Assembly (NCBI GenBank): GCA_027186245.1
Contig: CP114486.1
Location: 10,182,501-10,246,500 of the forward strand
Source of the DNA: Coriaria nepalensis
Taxonomy: Eukaryota; Streptophyta; Magnoliopsida; Cucurbitales; Coriariaceae
Length of the DNA stretch: 64,000 bases
Reading direction: 5' to 3'
The notes under the pieces are model-generated. The model was given only the letters and a program-made list of their open reading frames with translations. It was not told the origin of the DNA and did no database searches. This document shows, piece by piece, positions 1 through 11,783 of this stretch. Position 1 is the stretch's first letter, and every line of letters begins with the position of its first letter. The position numbers and the translations under genes were made by a program.

Positions 1-3000
1 ATGAGTTGAGATTATAAATAAAAATTTAACCGTGCGAAATAAATCGTATGGATAATAATTAGAGTGCAAACATGTGGATGCCTCCCCATCTGTATAAAAA
101 GAGTTTTATAATAAAAAAGATAATGTATTCATCTTTCTTAATTTTAATTTAAATTTGATGAGATTTACTCTGGTTTCTGTAAAATAAATTATATGTAATA
201 TAATTATTGTATAATCAGTTTGAATAGAAATTGTATATGCTAGGATATGATCCGAATAAAATTTTAAATATTTCTTCTGCTGCATTTATTCTATTATATG
301 CATGCATCCATTTCCTAATAGTTGCATCCCTTACCTCCTCAAGTGAGGAGATTACATCATTCATGCAATTGGAAATTCAAAAGTGGAAGGAAAAATTGGT
401 ACGATGTGAGATCAGCTCTATTGGAAGCAAGCCATGTGATTTTGATAAGATTAATGGCTCCTCTGGAAAAATTAGAAGCCCATTGGTTGTTAAAAGCAAA
501 GGGTTCAAAACGAAAGGTCTCTACCATTGAAAAGATGACTAAAAAGAAGAAGGCTTCGAATCAAGGAGGAAGCGAGAAGTGTTCAAGCAAGTGAATGGTA
601 ACGACATCGGCACCCGACAAACATGAAGACTATGTTACCGGAACACATTATTGTGCTCAATAGAGGAGGACTATAATGTGTAGGTAAAGTTTCTTTCACT
701 CGATAAGCTCAATTAGCAGTTTGTAATGTGTGTTTGGATTGTTGTGAGGCATTTTGTAATACGTGTTTGGATTGTTGTGAGGCTTTTTTAGTATTGAATC
801 AAAGATTCAATTCGATTAGATTTAAACCTTCAGGTATAATCTGCATCTATTAACGTTTCTTGAGCACAGTACTATGGTGGGAATTAAAAATTAGACAGGA
901 ACATGAGGGGCATTTGCAACAAGCCCTCCATCAAGACGAAACAGGGCACAAGAGAAATGTAACTGTTCCTTGATGTTTGGTTATATGGATGTTCTTTGTA
1001 GGGTCCTTTATGTTTTGTTTTATCTTGTTGGATTGATCAAATTCAGTTCTTATTAGTATTATTTTAATGTTGATGCACCATTTTATTTTTTATGTCCTCA
1101 TAATTTATTATTATTCACTGATATTGGAAGAAGACATGTTTGAATCCGAAGTTGCAAAGGTTGAGAATCATATTCTATAATAGGAGATTTACTTTACCAA
1201 ATGTATAGAGCACTGGATTGCTAGTGAAAGTGGACAAGAGATATAGATGAAGACTCGAGAGGTAATAGATGAATAGGAGATTATGGTCGTCAAACAACTC
1301 GATGCTGATTTCTGAATCCTGGTTCGATTCGTGAACAAGGAGAACCTGAAATTTGAGAAATGCTTTATGAATTACATAGAAATAATAAGATGCAAAAAGA
1401 GGAAGAAAGCTATAAAACTATGGAAACCTTAGGAAAATGATGCCTATTTATTCGGTTAATGAATGGGCATGAATGAGAATTTGTATTCTCAAGTAAGAGA
1501 TTAGAAATCACAAATCCTACTCTTACAGCATGAGAAATCAACATAGAAGGCATCAATATTGTCTAGCGACCATCACCATTAAATGGCAAATCGACAATTA
1601 GTTACCTTTATATGTCTTATTGCGGCGACTTGTTCCACCTTACGCACAAATTGATCAAAAATATGAGAAGGAAGTAATCGAGAGTGCCATTCCCTCTATA
1701 AGCCAATTAGTCCTTCATGTCATCCACCTATAGCGGAATTCAAGTAAAATCTTCTGATCAGTTAAAAAAAATTCTTAGAATACTAATATATTCTCAATCA
1801 AAGCAAATTAAACGAATCAAAACTTCACAAAGTGAGAAAGAACCTCATGTCCACGGCCATGATACTTGAAGGAGCGAAGAAAATGGCTAAGAACATAGCC
1901 GAGTCCATCGTCAGAGGGAAGAAGCTCAAGAGTTAGCTTAGCTCTAGTTCTAGGTACTTACTTTCTTAGGCTTCTTAGTGTGATCAAAACACAAAACTGA
2001 TTCAATATTTTTCGAGAGAGAAGCAATATCTCAAAGTTCAATTTCGATCATTTCAATTCTCATGAAAAGCGAATGAGGGAGGGAAGCAGGTAAAAAAAGA
2101 GAGAGAGATACCTATGGGACGAGCACGGTAGCCAGCGACGGCTGATACAGTACCGGAGATGAGCGCGACGAGGAGAAAATGGTAGGGGTGATGATATTTG
2201 GGATAAACATTTTAGGGATTTGATTTTCTTATTTTATTTTTAAAAAATAAAATAAAATGAGTCAGCAAACAAACACTAGTTGATGTAAGAAAAAAACACA
2301 GCTCAGCATTGTGGTCCAATTTCGGTCATGTACCATATCCCTTAATTAATAATACCCAAGCAATCAGTTATGTTTTCAAATTTTCATTAATTAATTGATT
2401 AAATTATTACTTTTGGTTCTAAATTTATGTTATTTGTTCACTTTCAATTGGTTTAATTTCGTTTATGAATATATATATTAAAAATAAAAATCAGTTTAAA
2501 GTTATATGAATACTATAATTATTAATTTTAATAATAATTTTATTAAAAAAAATTATTTAATTTCATTAATTATTATAAATTTTTCTGCTTTCGGCGTGGG
2601 GAAAAAATATTGATGCATGTGGACCAAAATCATCTTATTTGATGGTGGTTAGTATGCTAATTACTAATTAAAGAGATTAAAAATATCCTTCTATATTAAT
2701 TAAATTATTAACATAAATAAATTTTATTATTAAAATATATTTATATATATATATATAATATATTAAAATTTATTAATTAATTATAAATATTATTTTTTAT
2801 TTAATACCATTTATAACGTTAATAATAAATATATTATTATTAATAGTATGTGCATAAATATGACAGCCATCTCTTATGACTTTATCGACCCAAAGTATGT
2901 CTTTTTTCCGACTTGACATCATTTTATCACACAGTTTAAAACTTCTTCTACATATAGAAGTTAATCTACCCACTTCATCACTCTCAAGTCACTGCCAAAA

Positions 3001-3060
3001 TCGAGAAAGAATAAAAAAAAAAAAAAAAAAAAGGAAGAAAAGGAAGAACAGAAATCGATC
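1..3060. other. AT-rich spacer without a recognisable gene
   Basis: I recognise no convincing protein gene here. The first 90 bases resemble 42318-42400 (both have a TTAACCG block followed by GGATwATAATTAGAG), so the left edge is probably an old dispersed repeat. A 33-bp tandem duplication lies at 720-786. Around 1850-2215 several short open frames on both strands sit next to GT or AG dinucleotides, but none joins into a coherent product. From 2450 the sequence is almost pure A/T. The last 100 bases (about 2945-3060) match the region just upstream of the second gene copy at 12640-12742, so they belong to the duplicated gene as 5' UTR or promoter. They include an A-run at about 3008-3031 that the other copy lacks. 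Confidence 0.6.
720..786. repeat. 33-bp tandem duplication
   Basis: Two adjacent copies of a 33-bp unit that reads TTTGTAATrygTGTTTGG and continues to GTGAGGC. The copies differ at a few positions. No function is apparent. Confidence 0.7.
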
Positions 3061-4032
3061 ATGCAAAGGAATCAGGAAGAGCTCAAGCTTCTCGGATTCT
3101 TCGCCATCTTCAAAGAATCCCTCCAGTCCATACACTCATGGCGGAAAATCTTCGCCCAAATCACTCTCTCCTTCATTTTCCCCCTCACCTTCATCTACGT
3201 TCTTCAAATCGTAGTCTCTAACCTAATCTTCATCCCCTCTGATCAAGGTCCCACCTATTACTCTTTCTCTCACCACAGAGCCGCCTTCTGGATCTCCACT
3301 TTCGCCTTCTCCATCCTCCTCCTCGTTCTCTCCCTTCTCGCCACTGCCGCCGTCATCTACGCCGCCGCCTGCAAATTCAGCTCCAAACTAGTCGCCTTTT
3401 CGAAAATAATTAGGGCTACGCCTAGGGTTTGCAAACATCTCCTACTCACTTTCCTCTGCTACTTCGTGTTTCTAGTAATTTACCATATAATTGCTGGAGT
3501 TTTGCTTGTCATATGCGCCGTCATTGTACGAGCTAGTTCAACTGTAGGAATTGTGATTCTGATTGTGTTCTTAATCATATACTTAGTCGGCATTGCTTAT
3601 CTCGGCGCAAACTGGCGTTTGGCTAGCGTTCTGTGCGTTTTGGAAGACGATTATGGGTTGAAGGCGTTGAAGAAGAGTAGGAAGCTGATGAAGGGTAAGA
3701 TTGGAATTACAATGGGCTGGTTTGTTCTATTCACGCTTTGCTTTGTAGGGATTGAATTGGGATTTCAATTCTTCGTGGTGATAGGGGATGTGGTTTCCAA
3801 TTTAGGGCTTAGAATTGTGATTGGAATTGTGTTATTTCTGCTTCTAGCGGTTGTGATTTTGACGGAGCTTGTGGTCGATACTGTGGTCTATTTTGTCTGT
3901 AAATCGTTTCATGACGAGGCAGTCGAATTGGCGGCATTGGCTGCAAGGCTTGAGGTTTATGTCGGTGGGTATATTGACTTGAAGAGATCAGAGGTTCAGT
4001 TAGCACAAGGTGGAGGGGAGAATCATGTTTAA
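3061..4032 (+). CDS. Multi-pass transmembrane protein, tandem copy 1
   Basis: Uninterrupted 323-residue frame with no intron. After a short N-terminus (MQRNQEELKLLGFF) the protein is largely hydrophobic, with about six membrane spans near residues 33-53, 75-103, 122-155, 160-182, 217-243 and 248-280. A basic loop (LKKSRKLMKGK) lies near 205-215 and a hydrophilic tail follows. It resembles the plant family of Arabidopsis AT4G19950/AT5G44860, integral membrane proteins often labelled 'polyadenylate-binding protein 1-B-binding protein'; their biochemical role is not established. The start is the first ATG after an A-rich leader and matches the start of the second copy at 12743. The two proteins are about 93% identical (about 23 differences). 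Relative to copy 2, about 150 bp of AT-rich DNA sits between the stop codon and the shared 3' flank GGGGTTATTTTATTTTG (about 4181). The location, ER or another endomembrane, is inferred from hydrophobicity only. Confidence 0.85.
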   Translation: MQRNQEELKLLGFFAIFKESLQSIHSWRKIFAQITLSFIFPLTFIYVLQIVVSNLIFIPSDQGPTYYSFSHHRAAFWISTFAFSILLLVLSLLATAAVIYAAACKFSSKLVAFSKIIRATPRVCKHLLLTFLCYFVFLVIYHIIAGVLLVICAVIVRASSTVGIVILIVFLIIYLVGIAYLGANWRLASVLCVLEDDYGLKALKKSRKLMKGKIGITMGWFVLFTLCFVGIELGFQFFVVIGDVVSNLGLRIVIGIVLFLLLAVVILTELVVDTVVYFVCKSFHDEAVELAALAARLEVYVGGYIDLKRSEVQLAQGGGENHV

Positions 4033-4442
4033 GTATTATGCATTATATATTCTAGATAAATAAAATCATGTTATTTAATAAAATTAAATATATAATATAA
4101 TTTTATTTATTAAATTATGGAAATAATATATAAATATAATTCGTATAAGAATTTTTCTTGTGTTTAGTTCTTAATTGGTGGGGTTATTTTATTTTGTATT
4201 ATCTTATTTTATTATAAATCGTACGTTCTTTACACTTTTATAAAAAGAGGGGGAAATTGGGAAATCATCAGTCGGTTTGTAAATCTTATAGCCTTGAGAA
4301 AGAAGTTGAGCTTAGAAATGAGCTTGAGCAATATATAATCGTTAAAAACTATATAAAAAGGAAAAATATCTTATAATGTTTTAGATTTTAAACTTGAAAG
4401 AATAATAATTCGTAAGAACTATGTAGATAGATATTTGAAGTG

Positions 4443-4475
<33 letters not shown>

Positions 4476-4603
4476 GTGTTCTCAAATAAATACGGTCTAA
4501 GTCTCCATTTGGTTGGAGGGAGACTGAGGGGAGGGAAGGGTATCCTTGCTTGGTGGATTTTTAAGAAATGAGGGGAAGGGAAGGGAAGGGAGAGAAAGCT
4601 TTC

Positions 4604-4640
<37 letters not shown>
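4033..4640. other. 3' flank of copy 1 and low-complexity DNA
   Basis: The first 150 bp are AT-rich and absent from the paralogue, so they are probably a small insertion. The 3' flank shared with copy 2 begins near 4181. A T-run of about 28 covers 4441-4468. Purine-rich GGGAGGGAAGGG blocks at 4513-4600 look like the end of a MITE. A (TA)n microsatellite covers about 4607-4635. No gene is seen. Confidence 0.6.
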
Positions 4641-4641
<1 letters not shown>

Positions 4642-5454
4642 GGTCAATTTTTTAATTTATGTGTTATTTTAAATCGATATTTTTACTTTTTTTTTAGTCA
4701 TTTTTATTGCGAATAGACTAATATGACACACTCATTGAGTATTGCATATTATTAAAATATTATGTTTATTATTATTTCATCCTTATTCTTTTAATTTTTC
4801 TACTTTTCCAATATTATTTTCTTTTTTTTCTTTTTTTATCCAAATTTCATTTTTTTTTTCATTTTTAGAAAAATAAAAAGACTAGTATAACAAAATCGAA
4901 ACTCAATCCAATTTCTTGTAAGAAAAAATTAAACAAAATGATCCGACCTTTTGCAAGAAATCAATCGAACGATTTGATTTCTTGTAAAAAAAAAAAGAGG
5001 AACAAGTTGAATCGGTTCAAATCTGTATGAAAAACCCAATCAATCTTATCGTTCACAAAGAACAAGAATATGAACGAGATTTAAAATAAAATAAAAAAAC
5101 CAACTAAACAAACAAAAATAAAAAAGAGGGATCTACAAGCTCGGAACAGACTTCCCATGGAAGTCTGTTCCGAGCAGCAATTGTTGTTTGTTTTAAAATT
5201 GGTTCGTATACTTGTTCAAAAAAGAAGATGAACTGATTAGTTTTTTCCCCTCTTAATTTCTTTTTCTATTTTATAATCATTTTTTCATTTTTTTCATATT
5301 TAGAAAAATCAAAAAAATTAGTGTAAAAAAAAAAATCAAAACTCGGTCCAATTTCTCTATAAAAAAACATATCAAGTTCAATCAGTTTGGATCCATATGA
5401 AAAACCCAATCAATCCAATTATTCAGAAAGAACGAGATTTTATCGATTTGATTC
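4640..5454. repeat. Foldback-type element, left part (split by Copia insertion)
   Basis: An AT-rich segment whose left end matches, in inverted orientation, the segment ending near 11312. Both carry a TTATTTCATCCTTATT block and a run of TTTCTTGTAAGAA-like motifs. This is the layout of a long-terminal-inverted-repeat (foldback or MULE-like MITE) element. At its centre is a near-perfect palindrome at 5139-5175: 15-bp arms around CCCATGG. A second partial arm follows until the Copia insertion at 5455. The outer boundary is approximate and no target duplication was found for the foldback element. It carries no coding capacity. Confidence 0.6.
5139..5175. repeat. Central palindrome of foldback element A
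   Basis: Inverted repeat with 15-bp arms starting GCTCGGAACAGACTT and a 7-base centre. Its inner 17 bp (5149-5165, GACTTCCCATGGAAGTC) is one version of a dyad that recurs at 10720-10736 and four times at 33336-33450. Confidence 0.85.
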
Positions 5455-5770
5455 TATTAATATATAGACATGGTTTGCATGGGAAGTCTGCATTACTTGG
5501 TTAGCCTACATGGCTTGTATATTTTATATTTTTCCAGCTCATTTCTTTACACGCATACGTGATTGTACGTAGCTGTCCTTTTATTCTTTGCGTATTCTCA
5601 TTGATTTATGCTCTTTTGCATGGTGACTGTATTGGCCTGTATTTTGCCAGCTTTTCTTTCAATGTTTGTTATCCATTCTTATCCTATCTTTCCTTTCTAT
5701 GGAGGATGGTTGTATTGCTACTTCTGATGAATGAAAATACCAAGTTATTTTCACTATTCGCGCATTAATA
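5455..5770 (+). repeat. 5' LTR of the TA-ended Copia element
   Basis: This 316-bp repeat aligns along its whole length with 10278-10590. It starts TATTAATATATAGACATGG and ends CGCATTAATA, so its 6-bp ends are inverted copies of each other. It is followed directly by the primer-binding site. Confidence 0.9.
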
Positions 5771-5782
5771 TGGTATCAGAGC
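5771..5782 (+). promoter_or_regulatory. Primer-binding site (initiator tRNA-Met type)
   Basis: TGGTATCAGAGC immediately follows the LTR. It is complementary to the 3' end of plant initiator methionine tRNA, the usual minus-strand primer of Copia elements. Confidence 0.9.
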
Positions 5783-5814
5783 AATAAGTATCAAGCTCTA
5801 ATATTCATTCATCA

Positions 5815-8800
5815 ATGGCTGATCAAAATCAAAATCCGTCCTTACCTGCAGATGATAACAAACAAACAAATGATGTTCAAAATCCACTAACTATTCCCAA
5901 TCCAATCAACATACCAAACCTGCCACCACTAAATATCCAACCAGAAGTACTGTTCCCAACACCTACGCTTCCAAGTTTACCAATAGATTCCACTCATCCT
6001 TTATATTTACGCCCTTCTAATACATTTGGATTAGTTTTGGTGTCACAAGTTATACAGAGATCTCAAAACGATAACCGCTGGAGTCGTTTTATGCTGATAG
6101 CAATCATGGCGAAAAACAAGCTGGGATTTTTTTTATGGAACTTGCATTCGTCCCACAGATGATGCTCTGCTTTCTCAAGCATGGGACAGATGCAACGCCT
6201 GTGTGCTCTAATGGTTTATGAACACCATCTCCAAGGACATCTACTCTAGCATCATCTATTCGAGTTCTACTCAAGTCGTCTGGAAGGAGATGAAATCTTT
6301 GTTTGAGAAAATAAATGGGTCCAAAATCTTTTCTCTGTAGAAGTCTATCTCAGCCACAACTCAAGGTAGCATGGATATCACAAGTTATTACAACAAAATG
6401 CAATCACTCTGGAATGAATATGCATCGTTTGTTGCTCTTCCATGCTGTGATTGTCCAACATCTACTCTATATCAGCAACATGCTCAACAACAAAAGCTGA
6501 TACAATTTTTAATGGGCCTTAATGAATCTCACATGCCCCTGCCCAGTCAAATACTCATCATGAGTCCTCTGCCTTCAGTGAGTGAAGCATATGCCATATT
6601 AACTCACAATGAAATTCAACATACATAAACTTAGGAGCTATGACGGATGCTTCTCTTTCTATACCTATTCATCTAAAGTTGGATCAAGTTTGCCAAATAA
6701 TACCAAGCAAGATGTTACATGTGAATGTTGCAACTTAAAGGGTATAAAAAAGAATCTTGTTTCAAGCTTGTAAGGTATCCTCCTAATTCAAAATACAAAG
6801 CAAAAAAACCATTCTTTCCGAAAATGCTGGCTACAAATGTTTCTCAAACAATCACAAATGTTTCTTCTTCATCCAAGTTAGTTGTTCCCAATCTACCAGC
6901 CTTATTTGCAGACCAATACCAGCAACTTCTGACTCAGCTTCAACGCACCAATAAAATCTTCTCCTACTATTGCTTTGGCCACAACACAGTTTGGTTTTTC
7001 GTAATATTTTCTTACATAGTCTGCTAATAATGATTGGGTTTTGGATACAGGAGCTAGTCATCACATGACATGTTGTTTTGAGAAACTTTTAGATCTTATC
7101 CTTTGTCATATTGCCTCGACATCTTCTATCAGCTTGCCTAATGGTTTCTCTGTAAAAGCTACACATCGTGGTTCTGTCAAATTGTCCAATACACTTATCC
7201 TTAAAAAAAATATTTTTTATGTCCCACATTTCCATTTTAATCTTATCTCCATTTCTTCTTTAACTACTTATAATTCTTGTCTAATCACTTTCTTCTTCAA
7301 AATTTGCATACTATAGGGACATTTGACTGGAGAGAGATCTTGGGGATTAGTAAAGAGTATAATGGACTATATCATCTTCTCACTAACAAGGACGCAGTAT
7401 CTCAAGCTCTATGTTTTTCTTCCATCTTTTGCAATGCTTCTTCAAATAAGATGTCTCCTTTAGATGTTCAATTGTGGCATTCTAGACTAGGCCATTTATC
7501 TTATTCTCGTCTAAAATTGTTACATGAATTTGCTTTTGTTAATCAATCTATGCTTCCTGAATGTGAAGTATCTCACCTTGCAAAACAAACCATAAATTCT
7601 TTTCCAACTAGTCAATCTCAATCAAAGAAACCCTTCGATCTTTTACATCTTGATGTATGGGGCCCTTACAAAATTGCTAATCATATTAGTGCTAAATACT
7701 TTTTAACAATCATAGATGTTTATTCAAGGGGAACCTGGACATATTTGATGACATATAAGCATGAAGTTCATTCCATTCTAACAGGATTTTATAAAACAGA
7801 TTCATTCTCAATTTTATCTTACAATCAAATGAGTTCATTCTAATAATGGTTTAGAATTCTTAAATTTTTCTTGCTCTGCTCTCTTTGCTTCCCTAAGCAT
7901 AATTCATGAAACTACAACTCCATACACTCGTCAACAGAATGGAAAAGTTGAGAGGAAACACAAACACATCCTAAATATAGCTCGTGCATTAATGTTTCAA
8001 TCGGATATTCCTACTATACATTCGGGTGATTGCTTTCTAACGACTACTTACATTGTAAACCGTACGCCTACTCCATTGCTACAAAGCAAAACACCCTATG
8101 AAAAACTATATAGTAAACCTCCATCCGTCTCCCACCTCAAGTCCATTAGTTGTCTTTGCTATGCTACAAGTTTAAACAACACAGACAAATTGTCCCATAG
8201 ATCAAAACCTTGTGTTTTCATTGACTATGCTCAAAGACAAAAAACATATAGGCTGTCGGTTCTTTCAATTAGGGAGTTTATCATTAGTCGTGATGTACAA
8301 TTTAATAAAGATGTGTTTCCTTTCAAACTTCTTTCACCTCATGAAAATATTTATTCTACTGTTTATAATTTTTTTGATGATGATCTTGATCCTATCATAC
8401 ATCCCTCTGTTCCTTCTTCTAATATTCAAGACATTATATCTCCACCTCAAACTCTTTCTCCCTCTTCTTCTACTCCTTCTTCCAATAACCCTTCCTCGTA
8501 TTTTTCTACACCAATTGCCAACTTTAACCCTCTACTCAGAAGATCTACAAGAGAAACCAAACATCCAATTTGGTGGGATGATTGTAACTGTACCAATGTC
8601 ACTCTTGATCAATCTGCTCCCTCTTTTACAATAAAATGTTCCAGCAGGTATCCCTCTCTTTTTTCATCTCTTAGTCTTCTGTCTCTTTTTTTCATGCTGC
8701 TTCTCGTTCTAATATTTCCACTGAAATAGAACCTAATACCTTTGTTCAAGCTTCAAAAGATGTTAGATGGAAATATGCAATGGATTAAGAACTAAATGCT

Positions 8801-10210
8801 CTCAAAACTAATTACACCTAGATTATGGTTGATCTTCCTCCTAATAAGAAGCATATCTGATGCAAATGGGTCTACAAAATTAAGCACAAAACTGATAAGT
8901 CAGTGGAAAGATTCAAGGCATGCTTGGTGACTAAAGGCTTCACACAGAAAAAATGTATAAACTCCCATGAGATTTTTTCCCCTATTGCCAAAATGGTCAC
9001 CGTTAGGACCATTCTGTCTCTTGTTGTGATGCATGATTGACCTCTTATGCAAATATATGTTTACAATGCTTTTCTCCAAGGGGATTTAGATGAAGAAATT
9101 TACATGACTCTCCCTTCAGGATTATCTTCTTCCTCTAATCAAGTCTATAAATTACACAAGTCAATCTATGACTTGAAGCAAGCCTCGTGCCAATGGAATA
9201 CAAAATTTACTTCGAACATGCTTTAAGTTGTTCAATCCAAGTCAAATTACAACCTCTTTATTTCAAGGAACGATGGCCAATCACCATACTTCTTCTCTAT
9301 GTTGATGGTATACTCATCACAGGTGATCACCCTCCTATTTCTTCTTTAAACGAATTTCTACACTCTCAATTTCATATGAAGAATCTAGGTTCCTCGAAGT
9401 ATTTTATAGGCATTAAAATAGCTATATCTAAAAAAGGGCATGTTTCTCAATCAAAGAAAATATGCTTTAGAATTTCTTTAATATACTGGATTGACTGAGT
9501 GCAAACCACTTTGCAAACTAGCTTTGACACCTCTTGAACATCATATGAAGTTCTTATCTTCCACTATTGATGCCAAAATTCCTGATCCCCAACCTTTTCA
9601 ACCGATCATTGGACATCTCATCTATCTGACAATGACTCACCCTGATATTAGTCATGTAGTCAATCTTCTAAGCCAATTCATGCATTCTCCATCTCAACAG
9701 CATCTCACTACTGCTTATAGAATTCTGAATTGTCAAAAGTGCTCCTAAACTTGGGATTTTACTCTCCAAAGATTCTGATTTCTCTCTCACGACATATTGT
9801 GACAATGATTGGGCATCATATCCCAATTATTGTAGATCAGCTACTAATTTTTGTGTAGTCCTTGGCTCTTCTCTTATTTCATGGAAATCTAAAAAATAGA
9901 GCATAATATCTCGTTCCTCTGCTGAAGCATAGTACAGAGCAATGGCCTCTGTAACTCACGAGCTTGTATCGATCTAACAACTTCTCATGGACTTGGAATA
10001 CAACCTTTCTTCCCTTACTTTTTTTTTTTTTGTGACAGCCAATCCATAATTCATATAGACACCAACTCTATTTTTCATGAAAGAACAAAGCATATTGAGT
10101 TGGATTGTCATCTTATCCGAGATCATTTTCAAGAGGGTTTCATTTATCTTTGCCATGTTTCATCTTCTGATTAACATGCAAACATGTTGAGTAGAGCCTT
10201 GAGTTCCGCC
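5815..10210 (+). pseudogene. Copia gag-pol remnant, multiply frameshifted
   Basis: The frame opens at 5815 with a Pro/Asn-rich gag N-terminus and breaks into several frames. Recognisable parts in order are: gag core (about 5990-6630), protease active site DTGASHHM (about 7041), integrase with LWHSRLGH (about 7470) and HLDVWGP (about 7648), connection region (8000-8630), reverse transcriptase (about 8740-9480) and RNase H (about 9740-10190, with YCDNDW and [13 protein letters not shown]). The RT box reads YVDG instead of YVDD (about 9299), so the second catalytic aspartate is lost as well as the frame. Internal stops and shifts occur in every domain, so the copy cannot supply its own proteins. 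Confidence 0.9.
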
Positions 10211-10277
10211 CAACATTCAAAAAACTTATCCAAGCTTGGTGTTCTAATTATTTTTCATCCACCGGCTTAAGGCGGGC

Positions 10278-10590
10278 TATTAACATATACATGGTTTGCA
10301 TGGGAAATATGCGTTGCTTGGTTAGCCTACGTGGCTTATATGTTTTATCTTTTTCCAACTCATTTCTTTGCATGCATATGTGATTGTACGTAGCTGTCCT
10401 TTTATTCTCTGCGCATTCCTGTTAGCTTATGCTCTTTTGCATGGTGATTGTAATGGCATGTATTTTCCAGCTTTTCTTTCAATGTTTGTTATCCATTCTT
10501 ATCCTCTCTTTCCTTTATATAGAGGATGTTTATATTGCTGCTTTTGATGAATGAAATCACTAAGTTATTATCACTGTTTACTCATTAATA
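10278..10590 (+). repeat. 3' LTR of the TA-ended Copia element
   Basis: This 313-bp partner of 5455-5770 is preceded by a short purine tract (AAGGCGGG, 10269-10276) in the polypurine position. It ends ACTCATTAATA and is followed by the GATTC target copy. Confidence 0.9.
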
Positions 10591-11312
10591 GATTCTTTTG
10601 AGCAAAAAACCGATTAGTTCATCTTCTTCTTTGAACAAGAATATGAACCAGATTTAAAATAAATAAATAAATAAACACAAACAAACAAAAACAAAAAAGA
10701 GATCTACAAGCTCGGAGAGGACCTCCAATGGAGGTCTATTCTTAGCGGCAGTTTTTTTTTTAATAAATAAATTCGGTTCATATTCTTGTTTGAAAAAGAA
10801 GTCAAATAAGTCTAGTTTTTGCTAGAAAGAATTAAATCAATCGGATCTTATTTTTTGCGAAAGATTAAATCGATTGGGTTTTTCATACAAATCCGAACCG
10901 ATTTGATTTTTTCTTTTTTTTTTACGAGAAATCAAATTGTTTTGATAAATTTCTAGCAAAAGGTTGAATCATTTTGCTTTTTTTATTTTTTTATGACAAA
11001 TCAAATTGAGTTTCTGTTTTTCTACAATAATTTTTTTTTTCATTTTTGTAAAAATGAAAAGTTGAAATTTGGATTAGAAAAAAAATTAATAGGGGGAAAG
11101 TAGAAAAAATAAAATAATAAGGATGAAATAATACTAAACATTATTTTGTTAATAACGTATGCATAATCAGCGTTCCACGTCAACCTATTTATTAGAAAAA
11201 TGACTGGAGTGACTAAAATGTTCGATTTAGACAATATATGGATGTAAAAATTGATCGAAAACTACATGAATTCATAAAAGTCGAACTAAGAATATAATAA
11301 TCAATTTTTTAT
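10591..11312. repeat. Foldback-type element, right part
   Basis: Continuation of the repeat split by the Copia element. It starts with the second GATTC, then an arm similar to 5040-5130, then a core dyad GACCTCCAATGGAGGTC at 10720-10736, then a long arm that is the inverted counterpart of 4640-4990 (for example GGATGAAATAATA, about 11122-11134, against TATTATTTCATCC near 4771). The right boundary is approximate. Confidence 0.6.
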
Positions 11313-11741
11313 TCCTCTAAAATTAGAAAGAAAGAAGAGAAGGGGAATAAAGGGAAGGAAACAATTTTTTTAGAAAATATATTTTTAACCTATTAACCTT
11401 ATTATTTAACTAAATAATTATTATTAAAAGATATAACATTTAATATATTAACGAGTTAAAAACCTTCAACCCCATAAATATAATGAAACTAGTCACAACC
11501 CCTAAAAATCATTACAATAATTTATAACCCTCAAAACTTAAAGTATACTACTAGTTTAAGCCCCCAACCCATTAACTTTAAATAAATATCCATTAAATTT
11601 GAATGGACGTGACCCCCCCACATTAGCAAAAAGTAATAAAAATAGAAAATTGAACCCATAACTTAAATTTTAATACATTTTCACCCTAAATTTTTATTTT
11701 CTTCTATCATCAACCTAAAATAAAATTTATTTAATTTTATG

Positions 11742-11783
<42 letters not shown>

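Larger units (their letters stand above)
5455..10590 (+). mobile_element. Degenerate Copia LTR retrotransposon with TA...TA termini
   Basis: A complete but dead element. It has LTRs at 5455-5770 and 10278-10590, a primer-binding site at 5771-5782 and a Copia-order polyprotein remnant (gag, protease, integrase, RT, RNase H). The element is flanked by a perfect 5-bp target duplication, GATTC, at 5450-5454 and 10591-10595. The LTRs begin TATTAA and end TTAATA instead of the usual TG...CA, and the target duplication fixes these as the true ends. The LTRs differ at many positions, so the insertion is not recent. It lies inside a foldback repeat between the two tandem membrane-protein genes. Confidence 0.9.

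Noticed and set aside
1316..1350. GGTTCGATTC resembling a tRNA T-arm
   Set aside because: No matching acceptor stem, D-arm or anticodon arm is found upstream.
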